Shown: piece by piece, positions 1 to 6,897 of the stretch
Numbering within the stretch: position 1 is the first letter of the stretch
Layout of the letters: each line of letters opens with the position of its first letter
Source of the DNA: a virus
Length of the DNA stretch: 20,809 nt
Virus record (IMG/VR): IMGVR_UViG_3300008113_001973
Span: 1 to 20,809 of that record
Strand: one strand, 5' to 3'
Position numbers and translations under genes: made by a program
The notes under the pieces: model-generated
Database searches by the model: none
What the model saw: the letters and a program-made list of their open reading frames with translations, nothing else
What the model was told of the DNA's origin: nothing

Positions 1-192
1 GGCTAACTGTTCTCTTGCTGTACCCACGCCAGTGGTATCAGTAGCAACACCACCATAGTTGTTAACTAAGTTAGTCAAAGACTGATAGTTCGTTGTATAG
101 CCATAACCAAAAATAGCCCGAGTTGCGGTAACACTATTCTCTACGAGTGTGCCATCGTGATATAATACACCTGTTGTGTTTAGTGTTGCCAT
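1..192 (-). CDS. Repeat adhesin / tail-fibre-like protein, N-terminal part (runs off the left edge)
   Basis: The first 64 residues can be read; the rest lies outside the window. It begins MATLNTTGVLYHDGT and continues with RAIFGYG, LTNLVNNYGGVATD and GVGTAR. These are the same elements, in the same order, as in the protein at 1305-2102, so the two are paralogues sharing an N-terminal cap (TGVLYHDGT versus LGVTYHDTS) and the start of the repeat domain. The ATG is at 192, a few bases after the stop of the gene at 199-606, in the same late/tail cluster. The likely role is a distal tail or receptor-binding component. That is inferred from the repeats and from the neighbouring tail-assembly-like gene, not from a recognised family. 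Confidence 0.75.
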   Translation of the reverse strand, partial: MATLNTTGVLYHDGTLVENSVTATRAIFGYGYTTNYQSLTNLVNNYGGVATDTTGVGTAREQLA

Positions 193-198
193 CTTTTA

Positions 199-606
199 TT
201 ACCAGCTAAATTTAGGATACTTTGCTTTAACAGCCAAACATGCATCGATGTATGTTTGTTCTTGTACAGCATCACCCTTGACTTTTGCATCCAAGTAATC
301 AGCCATTGGTGGATACTCCTCTTTTCGCAGAGTGTCAATCACACGATGAATGATTTCTTCGGTGATTCTTAGACCCCATTCTTGTCTAAAGATGAAATCA
401 TATCCCTCAGGTACAGAAGTTTGTTGTGTGAATTCTTCCACAACTGTATCCGACAATAGCATATAACCTGAACAATCAGGTTTTTGACCAATCATTATGA
501 CTTTTAAATTTTCATATTTTGGTGGTACAGCTTCTTCGGGACCGAAACTTGGTCTACCGAATACTGTTGATAAGTCTGTAGCTTCTACAGTGCAAAGGTA
601 AAACAT
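199..606 (-). CDS. Tail-fibre-assembly-like phage protein (135 aa)
   Basis: This 135-residue protein has a C-terminal segment, EEYPPMADYLDAKVKG...YIDACLAVKAKYPK. It matches the short motif (YPxxxDxLDAxxKG ... KAKYPK) that I recognise from many phage proteins encoded beside tail fibres, often annotated as tail-fibre assembly or virion proteins. The N-terminal half (CTVEATDLSTVFGRPSFGP) is not recognised. Its ATG (606-604) directly follows the TAA stop of the upstream gene (609-607), so the two are probably translationally coupled. It lies between two paralogous repeat adhesins, which supports a tail role. The exact function is unknown. Confidence 0.65.
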   Translation of the reverse strand: MFYLCTVEATDLSTVFGRPSFGPEEAVPPKYENLKVIMIGQKPDCSGYMLLSDTVVEEFTQQTSVPEGYDFIFRQEWGLRITEEIIHRVIDTLRKEEYPPMADYLDAKVKGDAVQEQTYIDACLAVKAKYPKFSW

Positions 607-1263
607 TTAGTTGTTCTCCAATTTTTCTTTTTGTTCTTCGTTCGTCAATGGAATCATAGATGGTGATGCTCTCAGTTCAATCTTCAATGGGTCTGCATTA
701 CCTTCAAGCAGAATAGCATCAGGTGGAACTAATCCAATCTTTTGCAATGCATGAAACGTATGTGGATTAGACATAGCATTTCTTAATTTTGCAGGAGAAG
801 GACGACCATTTGCAATAATCTCCGCTTGAATTTCTTTACCGATCATAACAGTGAATTCATTGGCCGCATTCGCTTCAAACATCTCAGCATCAGTGTATGG
901 TGTTCCATCTTCATGACGCATTCTTGTTGGTTCTGCAACTTCATATAATTCAGCAAGCAATTTTTTCAGAATACGAATCTCATCTCTGTTTAACTCAAAA
1001 CTTTCCTTCTGTGAAGGTAAGAATGATTCTAATTCGATAATCTCTGCTTGCATAGTCATGATAACGTGGGGTAGTGCATTAATATCTTTTAGATTTTGCA
1101 ACTCCAATAGTTTTGCTTTATACTTTAACTCCGAAACTTCTTCTAGTGCAGCGGCACGAACACGGCCCTCTAAGAAGTTTTGAAGCTGAAAGATTTTTTC
1201 CCAAGGTGTTTCGCCAATCACTTGATAACGATAGTTGAACTCAGAATTTAATTTTGATGACAT
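607..1263 (-). CDS. Hypothetical, helix-rich protein of the tail module (218 aa)
   Basis: I do not recognise a defined family. The protein is 218 residues, rich in Glu, Leu and Lys. The first 110 residues are probably mostly alpha-helical and possibly coiled coil (for example AALEEVSELKYKAKLLELQN). There is no signal peptide, membrane segment or catalytic motif. The start is supported by a good Shine-Dalgarno (TTAGGAG, then nine bases to ATG). A CATAAATA late-promoter-like element lies about 25 bp upstream. Its position between a repeat adhesin and a tail-fibre-assembly-like gene suggests a structural, connector or chaperone role. That is inference from context. Confidence 0.6.
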   Translation of the reverse strand: MSSKLNSEFNYRYQVIGETPWEKIFQLQNFLEGRVRAAALEEVSELKYKAKLLELQNLKDINALPHVIMTMQAEIIELESFLPSQKESFELNRDEIRILKKLLAELYEVAEPTRMRHEDGTPYTDAEMFEANAANEFTVMIGKEIQAEIIANGRPSPAKLRNAMSNPHTFHALQKIGLVPPDAILLEGNADPLKIELRASPSMIPLTNEEQKEKLENN

Positions 1264-1287
1264 AATGAAATACTCCTAATAATATAT

Positions 1288-1295
1288 TATTTATG
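1288..1295 (-). promoter_or_regulatory. Late-promoter-like CATAAATA upstream of 607-1263
   Basis: On the minus strand the sequence reads CACATAAATA about 25 bp upstream of the ATG at 1263. CATAAATA differs by one base from the T4 late consensus TATAAATA. The same ten bases recur upstream of the other tail gene (2152-2161). Confidence 0.45.
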
Positions 1296-1304
1296 TGTTG
1301 ATTT

Positions 1305-2030
1305 TTATGAACTATATGATGCGGCGGCCAATGAATTTCTTGCAGTGCCGACACCGTTAGTATTAGTGGAGACAACACCAGTATTTGATACTAGGTTGGT
1401 CACATTGAAACGGGATACATTATACCCATATCCAAAAAGGGCTTTATCACCACCATACCCTGCTGCTGCTAAACTATACCTAGCTGTTCCAACACCGGTA
1501 ACATCGGTTCCAACAACACCAGTATTTGATACTAGGTTGGTCACTGATGTGTATACACCTGGACCACCAGAAATGAATCCATATCCAAAAATGGCTTTAT
1601 CACCACCATACCCTGCTGCTGCTAGTGAGTCTCGGATCTGACCAACACCAGTAGTGTCTGTAGCAACAACACCGATGTTTGATACTAAGTTGGTCATTGA
1701 TAATCTAAGACCACCATTCCACCCATATCCAAATATGGCTTTATCACCACCATAACCGGCGGCCGCCAATGAGGTCCTGGCGGTACCCACACCAGTAACA
1801 TCAGCACCAACAACACCAATGTTGGATACTAAATTGGTTATCGAATAGTATACGGTAGATGCATTTCCATATCCAAATATGGCTTTATCACCACCATATC
1901 CAGCACCAGCTAGACTAGACCTAATCGTGCCGATGCCAGCGGTGTCAGTTGCAACTCCACCATAGTTATTAACTAGATTGGTCATTGATACGTTACCTGC
2001 ACCAGAAAATCCATACCCAAAAATAGCACG
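1305..2030 (-). repeat. Tandem in-frame repeats inside the adhesin gene
   Basis: The plus-strand string gctttatcaccaccata recurs at about 1441, 1594, 1738 and 1882, giving spacings of 153, 144 and 144 bp. It encodes the GYGGDKAIFGYG core of each blade. The linking segments between cores are much more variable. Confidence 0.85.
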
Positions 2031-2102
2031 AGTCGGGGATTTACCAGAAGTTTCTACAGAGGTGTCATGGTATGTGACACCTAGTCCTAATGTTATTGCC
2101 AT
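1305..2102 (-). CDS. Repeat adhesin with five Kelch-like FGYG blades (265 aa)
   Basis: After an N-terminal cap of about 24 residues, five repeats of about 48-51 residues follow. Each has the order [A/R]-[I/L]-FGYG, SxTNLVSNxGVV, DxxGVGTAR, SLAAAGYGGDK. The alternation of short beta-prone stretches with GYGGDKAIFGYG resembles a degenerate Kelch or RCC1-type beta-propeller, although the exact family is not certain. Repeats are also well conserved as DNA (period 144-153 bp). The start is supported by AGAGG upstream of the ATG. A late-promoter-like element sits about 50 bp upstream. A shorter-visible paralogue begins at 192. A tail-tip or receptor-binding role is likely but inferred. No signal peptide or membrane segment is present. 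Confidence 0.75.
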   Translation of the reverse strand: MAITLGLGVTYHDTSVETSGKSPTRAIFGYGFSGAGNVSMTNLVNNYGGVATDTAGIGTIRSSLAGAGYGGDKAIFGYGNASTVYYSITNLVSNIGVVGADVTGVGTARTSLAAAGYGGDKAIFGYGWNGGLRLSMTNLVSNIGVVATDTTGVGQIRDSLAAAGYGGDKAIFGYGFISGGPGVYTSVTNLVSNTGVVGTDVTGVGTARYSLAAAGYGGDKALFGYGYNVSRFNVTNLVSNTGVVSTNTNGVGTARNSLAAASYSS

Positions 2103-2151
2103 TAATTCCTCTATTTGTTATTTCTGTAAAAAGAAATGTGTTCTATTAGAG

Positions 2152-2159
2152 TATTTATG
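2152..2159 (-). promoter_or_regulatory. Late-promoter-like CATAAATA upstream of the adhesin gene
   Basis: The minus strand reads CACATAAATA about 50 bp upstream of the ATG at 2102, identical over ten bases to the site at 1288-1297. It overlaps the stop codon of the exonuclease gene (2155-2157), marking the boundary between the early-type unit and the tail module. Confidence 0.45.
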
Positions 2160-2691
2160 TGATCTTCTGTTCTTCATACATTCCAGAATATGCGGTACAT
2201 TGTGCAAAGTAATCTTGAATATCTTCACGTTGCTTGATACGTTTCGATGTTTTGAAGTCAATGACAGAGAGAACACCGTCCCATTCTGCAATCAAATCTA
2301 CACGACCAGCCAATCCAATTGATTCCGACCAGAGTGCTTGTTCAATGTAATGAATGTTATTGATGCGATGTATATGTGGAATGAGTGTACGGAACATCTC
2401 AACAGCATCCGGCATCTCCCGCATCCAATCTATCTTTTCGTTCTTTAGATACCGTTCAGCTAGATCATGCACACGATTACCACGACCTGTGGCAAGTTTG
2501 GAGACTCGGTTGGCTTCTTCTTCACCAACACGATTTCTCCATTCCATAATAGATTGTTTCTTCATTGCACCAACAACAGTCGTAACTGACGGTAAGCGTT
2601 TACCTTTGGGTGAAGTGTAATAACGTCTACCGTCAGTGTGTGTTTCCGATTTTAGGTCCGGAAGAACCATTGGTGGGCAATGTATAAACAT
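2155..2691 (-). CDS. PD-(D/E)XK exonuclease, MGME1/cyanophage-exonuclease-like (178 aa)
   Basis: The order of motifs fits the MGME1/RecB-like nuclease fold. LPSVTTVVGAMKK is near residues 33-45, GRGNRVHDLAE at 69-79, GLAGRVDLIAEWDG at 126-139, VIDFKTSKR at 143-151 (D145 and K147 as core PD-(D/E)XK residues, with D132 upstream) and QCTAY at 164-168 as the usual QxxxY element. Such phage enzymes probably degrade or process DNA ends. The protein ends only ten residues after QCTAY, whereas relatives as I recall them continue for some 30-40 residues, so the C-terminus looks short. It is the last gene of the unit that contains PhoH. Confidence 0.8.
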   Translation of the reverse strand: MFIHCPPMVLPDLKSETHTDGRRYYTSPKGKRLPSVTTVVGAMKKQSIMEWRNRVGEEEANRVSKLATGRGNRVHDLAERYLKNEKIDWMREMPDAVEMFRTLIPHIHRINNIHYIEQALWSESIGLAGRVDLIAEWDGVLSVIDFKTSKRIKQREDIQDYFAQCTAYSGMYEEQKIT

Positions 2692-2692
2692 A

Positions 2693-2941
2693 TTATTCTA
2701 ATTCAACCTCATCTTGTTTAAAACGTTTCTCTTGAATCGTTTCTTCTTTCCATACTTTACGTGGGTTTCCACACATCATGCAACCAGGAGTTCCACAATC
2801 CATTGCGTGGTGTTTTGCAAACTTGTGTGGCTCTTTCACTTCAATACCAAATGCTTTTGCAATTTTAGTTTGCTTCTTTACAGCCGTTTCTTTAGCATGA
2901 ATACGTTTGCTGTGTTTCAGTTTGTCTTGTTCTGTACTCAT
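2693..2941 (-). CDS. Small Cys-cluster (zinc-ribbon-like) conserved phage protein (82 aa)
   Basis: A basic N-terminal half is followed by HHAMDCGTPGCMMCGNPRKVWKEETIQEKR. The C49-x4-C54-x2-C57 cluster with nearby H44/H45 looks like a small metal-binding knuckle. The segment CGxPxCxMCGNPRK...TIQE is one I recognise from many uncharacterised phage and bacterial proteins. Function is unknown; nucleic-acid binding is possible. Its ATG overlaps the TGA of PhoH by four bases (ATGA), so it is co-translated with PhoH. Confidence 0.75.
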   Translation of the reverse strand: MSTEQDKLKHSKRIHAKETAVKKQTKIAKAFGIEVKEPHKFAKHHAMDCGTPGCMMCGNPRKVWKEETIQEKRFKQDEVELE

Positions 2942-3708
2942 TCTGCATCCTCGTATTTAAGTTTGGCAATAATGTAGTCTTTTACTAAAGAACTACGAAC
3001 AATATCATTCACGGTAAACTCAATCTTTGTGAATGCATTCATGTGATATGCAACATCAAAGAACTTGAGAATACCAGATACATCATTACGTTTCTTATTC
3101 AAGTCTGTCTGACGGTAATCACCACACCAAACAATCTTTGAACGATAACCAACCCGTGTCATGACAGTATCGATTTCTTCAAACGTCATGTTCTGCATTT
3201 CATCAACAATGATGATTGCATCGTCAAATGACATACCACGAATAAATGATGTGGAGATGAATTCTATATGATTTTGCTCAGAAAGTCTTTGATATGCGTC
3301 TTTTCTACCAAAAAGAGTTTCGCAAATCTGCACATATGGTTGCTGGTAAATTTCCATTTTCTCTGTCACATCACCGGGAAGATGGCCAATTTCCCGACCC
3401 TGTACGGCTGAACGTACAATAATGATTTTATCAAATGGATTGTTTTTATCCAAAACTTCTTCAAGTGCTTTGTACAATGCACAAAATGTTTTGCCAGTAC
3501 CTGCAACACCGTGAAGTGCTACAAAATAATCACCTCTCTTATATGCTTCAAAAAATAATCTTTGATTTTCCGTTAATGGCTCAAACGTTCTCAGGTGATC
3601 TAATTTGATTCGTAGTGCGTTTGTTATTGCAGGCTGATGTGTGTATTTTTCTTCCTCTGAACTGTTAATGTCAATTCGTTTTTGAACTGGAGACTTTCTA
3701 CTGGCCAT
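2938..3708 (-). CDS. phoH: PhoH-like ATPase (256 aa)
   Basis: Walker A is GVAGTGKT at residues 67-74. The conserved IIVRSAVQGREIGHLPGD follows (about 96-113), then IIIVDEMQN with Walker B (165-173), and KIVWCGDYRQTDL (191-203), which contains the expected sensor/helicase-like motif. This arrangement is diagnostic of the PhoH family, a P-loop NTPase related to superfamily 1 helicases and widespread in tailed phages. The cellular role is not settled; RNA metabolism has been proposed. The start is supported by AAGGGG upstream. It is followed by a four-base overlapping small Cys-cluster gene and then by the exonuclease. Confidence 0.93.
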   Translation of the reverse strand: MASRKSPVQKRIDINSSEEEKYTHQPAITNALRIKLDHLRTFEPLTENQRLFFEAYKRGDYFVALHGVAGTGKTFCALYKALEEVLDKNNPFDKIIIVRSAVQGREIGHLPGDVTEKMEIYQQPYVQICETLFGRKDAYQRLSEQNHIEFISTSFIRGMSFDDAIIIVDEMQNMTFEEIDTVMTRVGYRSKIVWCGDYRQTDLNKKRNDVSGILKFFDVAYHMNAFTKIEFTVNDIVRSSLVKDYIIAKLKYEDAE

Positions 3709-3729
3709 TAATACCCCTTGTTGTTGTTT

Positions 3730-4011
3730 TTACCACTCTCTACCAAGTTTAGTCTTGTGTGATTTGGCTAATGTGTTACCTGGTACAGTTTCCTTAATAC
3801 GTTGAATAACTCCTTTCTCAAATGCAGAATCGTATGACCTGGTTCCCGGAACACTCATGCGAGCCGCATCCGAGAATACAGGTAAATCTCTTGAATCGAA
3901 ATATCGTTCCAAATGTGTGTTGTCTTCTTTGAATTTATCATACTCTGAAAGTCTTAGAGTATGTTCCTCAATCTCTTGAGTGTTGAGGTTTTTAAAGGTG
4001 TAGTTTGGCAT
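3730..4011 (-). CDS. Conserved phage protein with MPxYxFKN...T N-terminus (93 aa)
   Basis: The ATG at 4011 lies one base after the TAA of the upstream gene (4015-4013). An upstream in-frame extension would lie inside that gene and is rejected. The protein begins MPNYTFKNLNTQEIEEHTLRLSEYDKF. This resembles a family of T4-like phage proteins (MPxYxFxNxxTxE...MSISExxxF...NPHIEQ...) that is sometimes annotated FmdB-like, although no cysteine pairs are present here. The remaining 60 residues are Ser, Lys and Asp rich and end KTKLGREW. Function unknown. Confidence 0.7.
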   Translation of the reverse strand: MPNYTFKNLNTQEIEEHTLRLSEYDKFKEDNTHLERYFDSRDLPVFSDAARMSVPGTRSYDSAFEKGVIQRIKETVPGNTLAKSHKTKLGREW

Positions 4012-4012
4012 T

Positions 4013-4597
4013 TTATAAATTGAAAACAATTGAAATACGTGGATCGGTTGATTGATTCGGTAACACCTCATGATACAGCCATGCAGGCCACATCAACAAC
4101 AACCCTGGATATGGCTTATAGTCATACTGTTTGAGTGCGTACCAATTATCTGGATCCTTGACCATGAACATATAATCGAAAAAGTCTCGAAACGGCTGAT
4201 TCGGTGTGAACCTAATGTCTGAAGAACCTGGTGGTGTTTGTAGGTAGAAAATACCTGAGATAGTGCATTGTGAATGCACGTGTTTTGGATGTGCGCTACC
4301 TTCTAGAAAGTAGTTTAGGAAGAAATATGGATTGAACTGTGGCAAAAAGATTTCAAGTTTTTTAAATTTAGCTTCAACGGCTTTTTCTAACTCCGCCTCA
4401 GTAATATTTATATCAGTTTCCATCATTAATACCTTGATAATTGCTAAAACATCACCAATTTCTGTGACAAGTGCCTGTCTATTCGTGACACCTTGCCACT
4501 CACCATGCATACCAAAACGGTTAATTTTGGATACGGCTTGAATCACTTCTGCACATTCTTCCTGTAGCACAGCCATTACTGTTTGTGTATTTCTCAT
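4013..4597 (-). CDS. MazG-like nucleotide pyrophosphohydrolase fused to 2OG-Fe(II) oxygenase domain (194 aa)
   Basis: Residues 5-85 look like an all-alpha MazG-type NTP pyrophosphatase half. E13-E14-xx-E17 (QEECAEV) and E46-xx-D49 (TEIGD) fit the EExxE/ExxD metal-binding motif. Residues 88-194 look like the core of a TIGR02466-type 2OG-Fe(II) oxygenase: HPKHVHSQCTISGIFYL (H106, H108), PGLLLMWPAWLYHEVLPN (H176) and PRISIVFNL (R187 as the likely 2OG contact). The N-terminal helical part usual for the oxygenase is missing and replaced by MazG. The ATG at 4597 gives an ATGA overlap with the previous gene and is preferred over a TTG 12 bases upstream. Each half alone is common in phages; the fusion is unusual. 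Confidence 0.8.
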   Translation of the reverse strand: MRNTQTVMAVLQEECAEVIQAVSKINRFGMHGEWQGVTNRQALVTEIGDVLAIIKVLMMETDINITEAELEKAVEAKFKKLEIFLPQFNPYFFLNYFLEGSAHPKHVHSQCTISGIFYLQTPPGSSDIRFTPNQPFRDFFDYMFMVKDPDNWYALKQYDYKPYPGLLLMWPAWLYHEVLPNQSTDPRISIVFNL

Positions 4598-4812
4598 TCT
4601 GTAATCCAATCTGGTTTAGGTATTTCAACTGCCCAATGTAAAACACACCAGTCATCAATGCATAGTTCTCTGCTAATCAAATCGTGTCGATTGACTTGCA
4701 CCATTTTACTGTACCAATATTTGTAATATGATTCGATGATTTGGTCTTCAGACCAAATTTCATCCACGTGCTGACCCCACCGGCCAGGAAAAGAAATGGT
4801 ATAATACTTCAT
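4594..4812 (-). CDS. Conserved phage protein with WSEDQIIESYY motif (72 aa)
   Basis: This small acidic, aromatic-rich protein contains WSEDQIIESYYKYWYSKM and CIDDWCVLHWA. I recognise these strings from uncharacterised proteins of T4-like cyanophages and relatives. There is no signal peptide or membrane segment. Both ends are coupled to neighbours by four-base ATGA overlaps (4809-4812 upstream, 4594-4597 downstream), which supports the start and the reality of the gene. Function unknown. Confidence 0.8.
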   Translation of the reverse strand: MKYYTISFPGRWGQHVDEIWSEDQIIESYYKYWYSKMVQVNRHDLISRELCIDDWCVLHWAVEIPKPDWITE

Positions 4813-5381
4813 ACATTATACCATTCTGGTGTTGGACGGGAATTGACTCTGCCCTTCCATGTTGCAAAACTCCGTTTCGAAACGTTGTAGTAGTTGTGAT
4901 ATGATTTGAGTGAATCATACTTGCGACCAGGTGTTGGATTTTCTGCCAACACTTTTACTTCAGGTGGCATTGCGGGTGTTGGTGCAAAGAAATCACCGAT
5001 TGCAATTTTATTTGGAGGGAAACGTAAGGCATCTTTGAGCCTTGCACATGCATGAATTTTACCGTAACGATAGGTGTATTCTTCTAGCAGGTGTAGCCAC
5101 ATGCGATAGAGCCAAGCATAGTTGGCTTGATTCTCACGACACCAGATTGCTGATGGGTGATTAATGTGTGATGCCTTCATTAGAGATTGTTCACGAACAT
5201 CATCAAGACGCCAACGTTTGATTTTGCGACCGGATGATGCATCAATATATTCTTCACCGTCAATGACACGGTGTGCCGTTGACATGAGTTGAGCATATTC
5301 AATAATCATTTTTACAACATGTTTGGAGACATGTTGTTCCGCACAAGTTTTTGGATGTGTATCGAGATAGAAGATGTTCAT
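4809..5381 (-). CDS. Conserved phage protein, possible pyrimidine-dimer DNA glycosylase-like (190 aa)
   Basis: The N-terminus MNIFYLDTHPKTCAEQHVSKHVVKMIIEYAQLMSTAHRV, followed by HPSAIWCRENQANYAWLYRMW, EEYTYRYGK and a TPAMP element, matches a phage family I recognise that is often labelled pyrimidine-dimer DNA glycosylase-like. The catalytic assignment (DenV repairs UV dimers through its N-terminal Thr) cannot be verified here, because the N-terminal residues differ from T4 DenV. It starts eight bases after the glycosyltransferase gene and overlaps the next gene by ATGA. The product is soluble, with no signal peptide. Reality is near certain; function is moderate. Confidence 0.75.
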   Translation of the reverse strand: MNIFYLDTHPKTCAEQHVSKHVVKMIIEYAQLMSTAHRVIDGEEYIDASSGRKIKRWRLDDVREQSLMKASHINHPSAIWCRENQANYAWLYRMWLHLLEEYTYRYGKIHACARLKDALRFPPNKIAIGDFFAPTPAMPPEVKVLAENPTPGRKYDSLKSYHNYYNVSKRSFATWKGRVNSRPTPEWYNV

Positions 5382-5389
5382 AATATAAC

Positions 5390-6190
5390 CTATTCAACAA
5401 TGTAACCTTTTTCTTTAAGGTTCTCAATGTCCATTTCAAAATATGGATACACTATTATAGCAGGAACCACAGGTGTTGTCAATACCATTTCTTGAATATT
5501 TTCAGGCCATCTACCCTCCATTTCGGTAAATCTCCACTTATAGAGGAAATTTGCCCATGATAAACCTCTGAATTTGTGTGAACGGGACTGTTCTTCATAC
5601 CTTTCAGATTGTGGTTCTGGACGTTTAGCGAGGTGTAGTGTTGGTTCCCACACACGACCATGTGCAAAGTCATTGATTGACGATTTTTCTGGTAGGTGTT
5701 TGATTGCTCTAAGGAAGTAATCACCTTCACCAAAGCCATAATGAAAACGTTCATCCCACATACCAATGGCTTTCACCGCTTTTGGTGTGTATGCACATAT
5801 CATATCACCAGCATCATCGGCATAGAAATCAAAGTCTTTCATCACCTTCAACAGTTGTGGAATCCAATCATAGTTCCAAACTGTATCATCTTGTGCAGTC
5901 ACCACAATGTCGGCATCTGGTTCATTTAGATTTTTAAAACCGTGAATGAGTGCCATGTTCCACATACGTGCAAGCATTGCAGTTGCAAAGTCTGGAGTCC
6001 CACGGTTGTGTATCACATTTACATGTGGTGCAAACCGTGGATCCAGTGTGAAGTTGCTGTGGTTGTTGATGATGTTAACATGAATATCAACATCAGGTGG
6101 TAATAGTTTATAACCTTCAAAGAGTGTGTGAAGGTTCATGTCCAATGCCACTGGATCCTGCCACGTTACAATGAAGATTTTAATTTTCAT
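5390..6190 (-). CDS. GT-A fold glycosyltransferase, family-2-like (266 aa)
   Basis: The N-terminal strand MKIKIFIVTWQDP is followed by a nucleotide-sugar-binding half. VVTAQDDTVWNYDW carries the acidic D101-D102 pair where a DxD motif is expected. GMWDERFHYGFGEGDYFLRA (143-162) corresponds to the acceptor/catalytic-base region of family 2 enzymes. The likely reaction is transfer of a sugar from a nucleotide sugar. The target (phage DNA base, virion protein or host surface) cannot be read from the sequence. There is no membrane segment. The ATG overlaps the stop of the upstream membrane-protein gene by four bases. Confidence 0.82.
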   Translation of the reverse strand: MKIKIFIVTWQDPVALDMNLHTLFEGYKLLPPDVDIHVNIINNHSNFTLDPRFAPHVNVIHNRGTPDFATAMLARMWNMALIHGFKNLNEPDADIVVTAQDDTVWNYDWIPQLLKVMKDFDFYADDAGDMICAYTPKAVKAIGMWDERFHYGFGEGDYFLRAIKHLPEKSSINDFAHGRVWEPTLHLAKRPEPQSERYEEQSRSHKFRGLSWANFLYKWRFTEMEGRWPENIQEMVLTTPVVPAIIVYPYFEMDIENLKEKGYIVE

Positions 6191-6474
6191 GCAAGCATTC
6201 TAATCAAACCAACTGAATCAATTGTTACAAGCAAGAGGTAGTTAGCGAGCATACCAAAAGATTTCCTAGTAAAAGCAGCCCAAGCATACATAGAACAGCC
6301 AATAATCCAGATAGGATATAACGCCAGAAGGGGAGGGTTAGGTACAGTAAGAGCCATTGTGATCGAACAACCGATACTAATACCCCAAGCAAGCAACTCA
6401 ATAATAAAACGAAAAGGATGAGTGCGATAGTCATCTTTGATCCATCCAAAAATACCCATTATTGTATTAATCAT
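6187..6474 (-). CDS. Small membrane protein, three predicted helices (95 aa)
   Basis: Three hydrophobic stretches are visible: about 24-43 (IIELLAWGISIGCSITMALTV), 47-67 (PPLLALYPIWIIGCSMYAWAA) and 72-92 (FGMLANYLLLVTIDSVGLIR). The segment SIGCSITMALTVPNPPLL is familiar from uncharacterised proteins of T4-like phages. It probably inserts in the host inner membrane; its role is unknown. GGAG lies just upstream of the ATG. It overlaps both neighbouring genes by four bases. Confidence 0.8.
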   Translation of the reverse strand: MINTIMGIFGWIKDDYRTHPFRFIIELLAWGISIGCSITMALTVPNPPLLALYPIWIIGCSMYAWAAFTRKSFGMLANYLLLVTIDSVGLIRMLA

Positions 6475-6794
6475 TGTGCTCCGAATTTAGGAATGTCAAA
6501 CTCGACACCCTTACCTTCCTCTTGTGCTTTGATGTTTGATAAGTCTTGCTTTGGTTTGGTAACTTTAGGAAAACGTTTTGCAATATCATCAGCCGAGACT
6601 GTTTGCATTGCAAATTGCAAGAATGCAGTATAACTATCAGAAACTGTCATGGTGCGTGGACCACCCGCTTCTGTTGCGGAAAAGTAAAGAACACAACCAC
6701 CTGCAAGAAGTGGTGCAATCTCAATAACATTATCCAGATTGACAATAAGTTTGCATTGTTTAGGTGCAACGGAAGTAACTTCAACGAATGTCAT
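6471..6794 (-). CDS. Hypothetical small protein, first gene of the PhoH unit (107 aa)
   Basis: The start at 6794 is chosen because AAGGAAA lies seven bases upstream; an 18-residue extension to 6848 has no such site. The protein (MTFVEVTSVAPKQCKLIVNLDNVIEIAPL...) has a beta-rich first 50 residues and then a helix-prone region (SYTAFLQFAMQTV), with a charged, Lys/Glu-rich tail ending FDIPKFGAQ. I do not recognise the family. It is the promoter-proximal gene of the unit running to 2155, driven by the promoter at 6869-6897. Confidence 0.7.
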   Translation of the reverse strand: MTFVEVTSVAPKQCKLIVNLDNVIEIAPLLAGGCVLYFSATEAGGPRTMTVSDSYTAFLQFAMQTVSADDIAKRFPKVTKPKQDLSNIKAQEEGKGVEFDIPKFGAQ

Positions 6795-6868
6795 TTTAAA
6801 TTTCCTTAAACAAATAAATAAAGGGTACCAGTCACGATGCGATAACATCTACTGGTTCTATGTCTAAC

Positions 6869-6897
6869 ATTTTACAGCAGGAGACACAGCTTGTCAA
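6869..6897 (-). promoter_or_regulatory. Sigma70-like promoter for the 6794-2155 unit
   Basis: On the minus strand TTGACA (6897-6892), a 17-base spacer and TAAAAT (6874-6869) form a near-consensus host sigma70 promoter. Transcription would begin near 6862 and give a leader of about 68 bases. The -35 box overlaps the first codons of the divergent homing endonuclease gene. Confidence 0.75.

Noticed and set aside
1345-1641. Plus-strand frame rich in Pro and Tyr
   Set aside because: It is the complement of the adhesin repeats; repeats keep both strands open. No ribosome-binding site.
1393-2030. Regularly spaced repeats as a CRISPR array
   Set aside because: Units are 144-153 bp, in frame and translate to a repeat protein; spacers are not unique short segments and no cas genes are present.
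3730-4071. Longer 113-residue form of the MPNYTFKN protein
   Set aside because: The extra 20 residues lie inside the upstream fusion gene; the ATG at 4011 follows its stop by one base.
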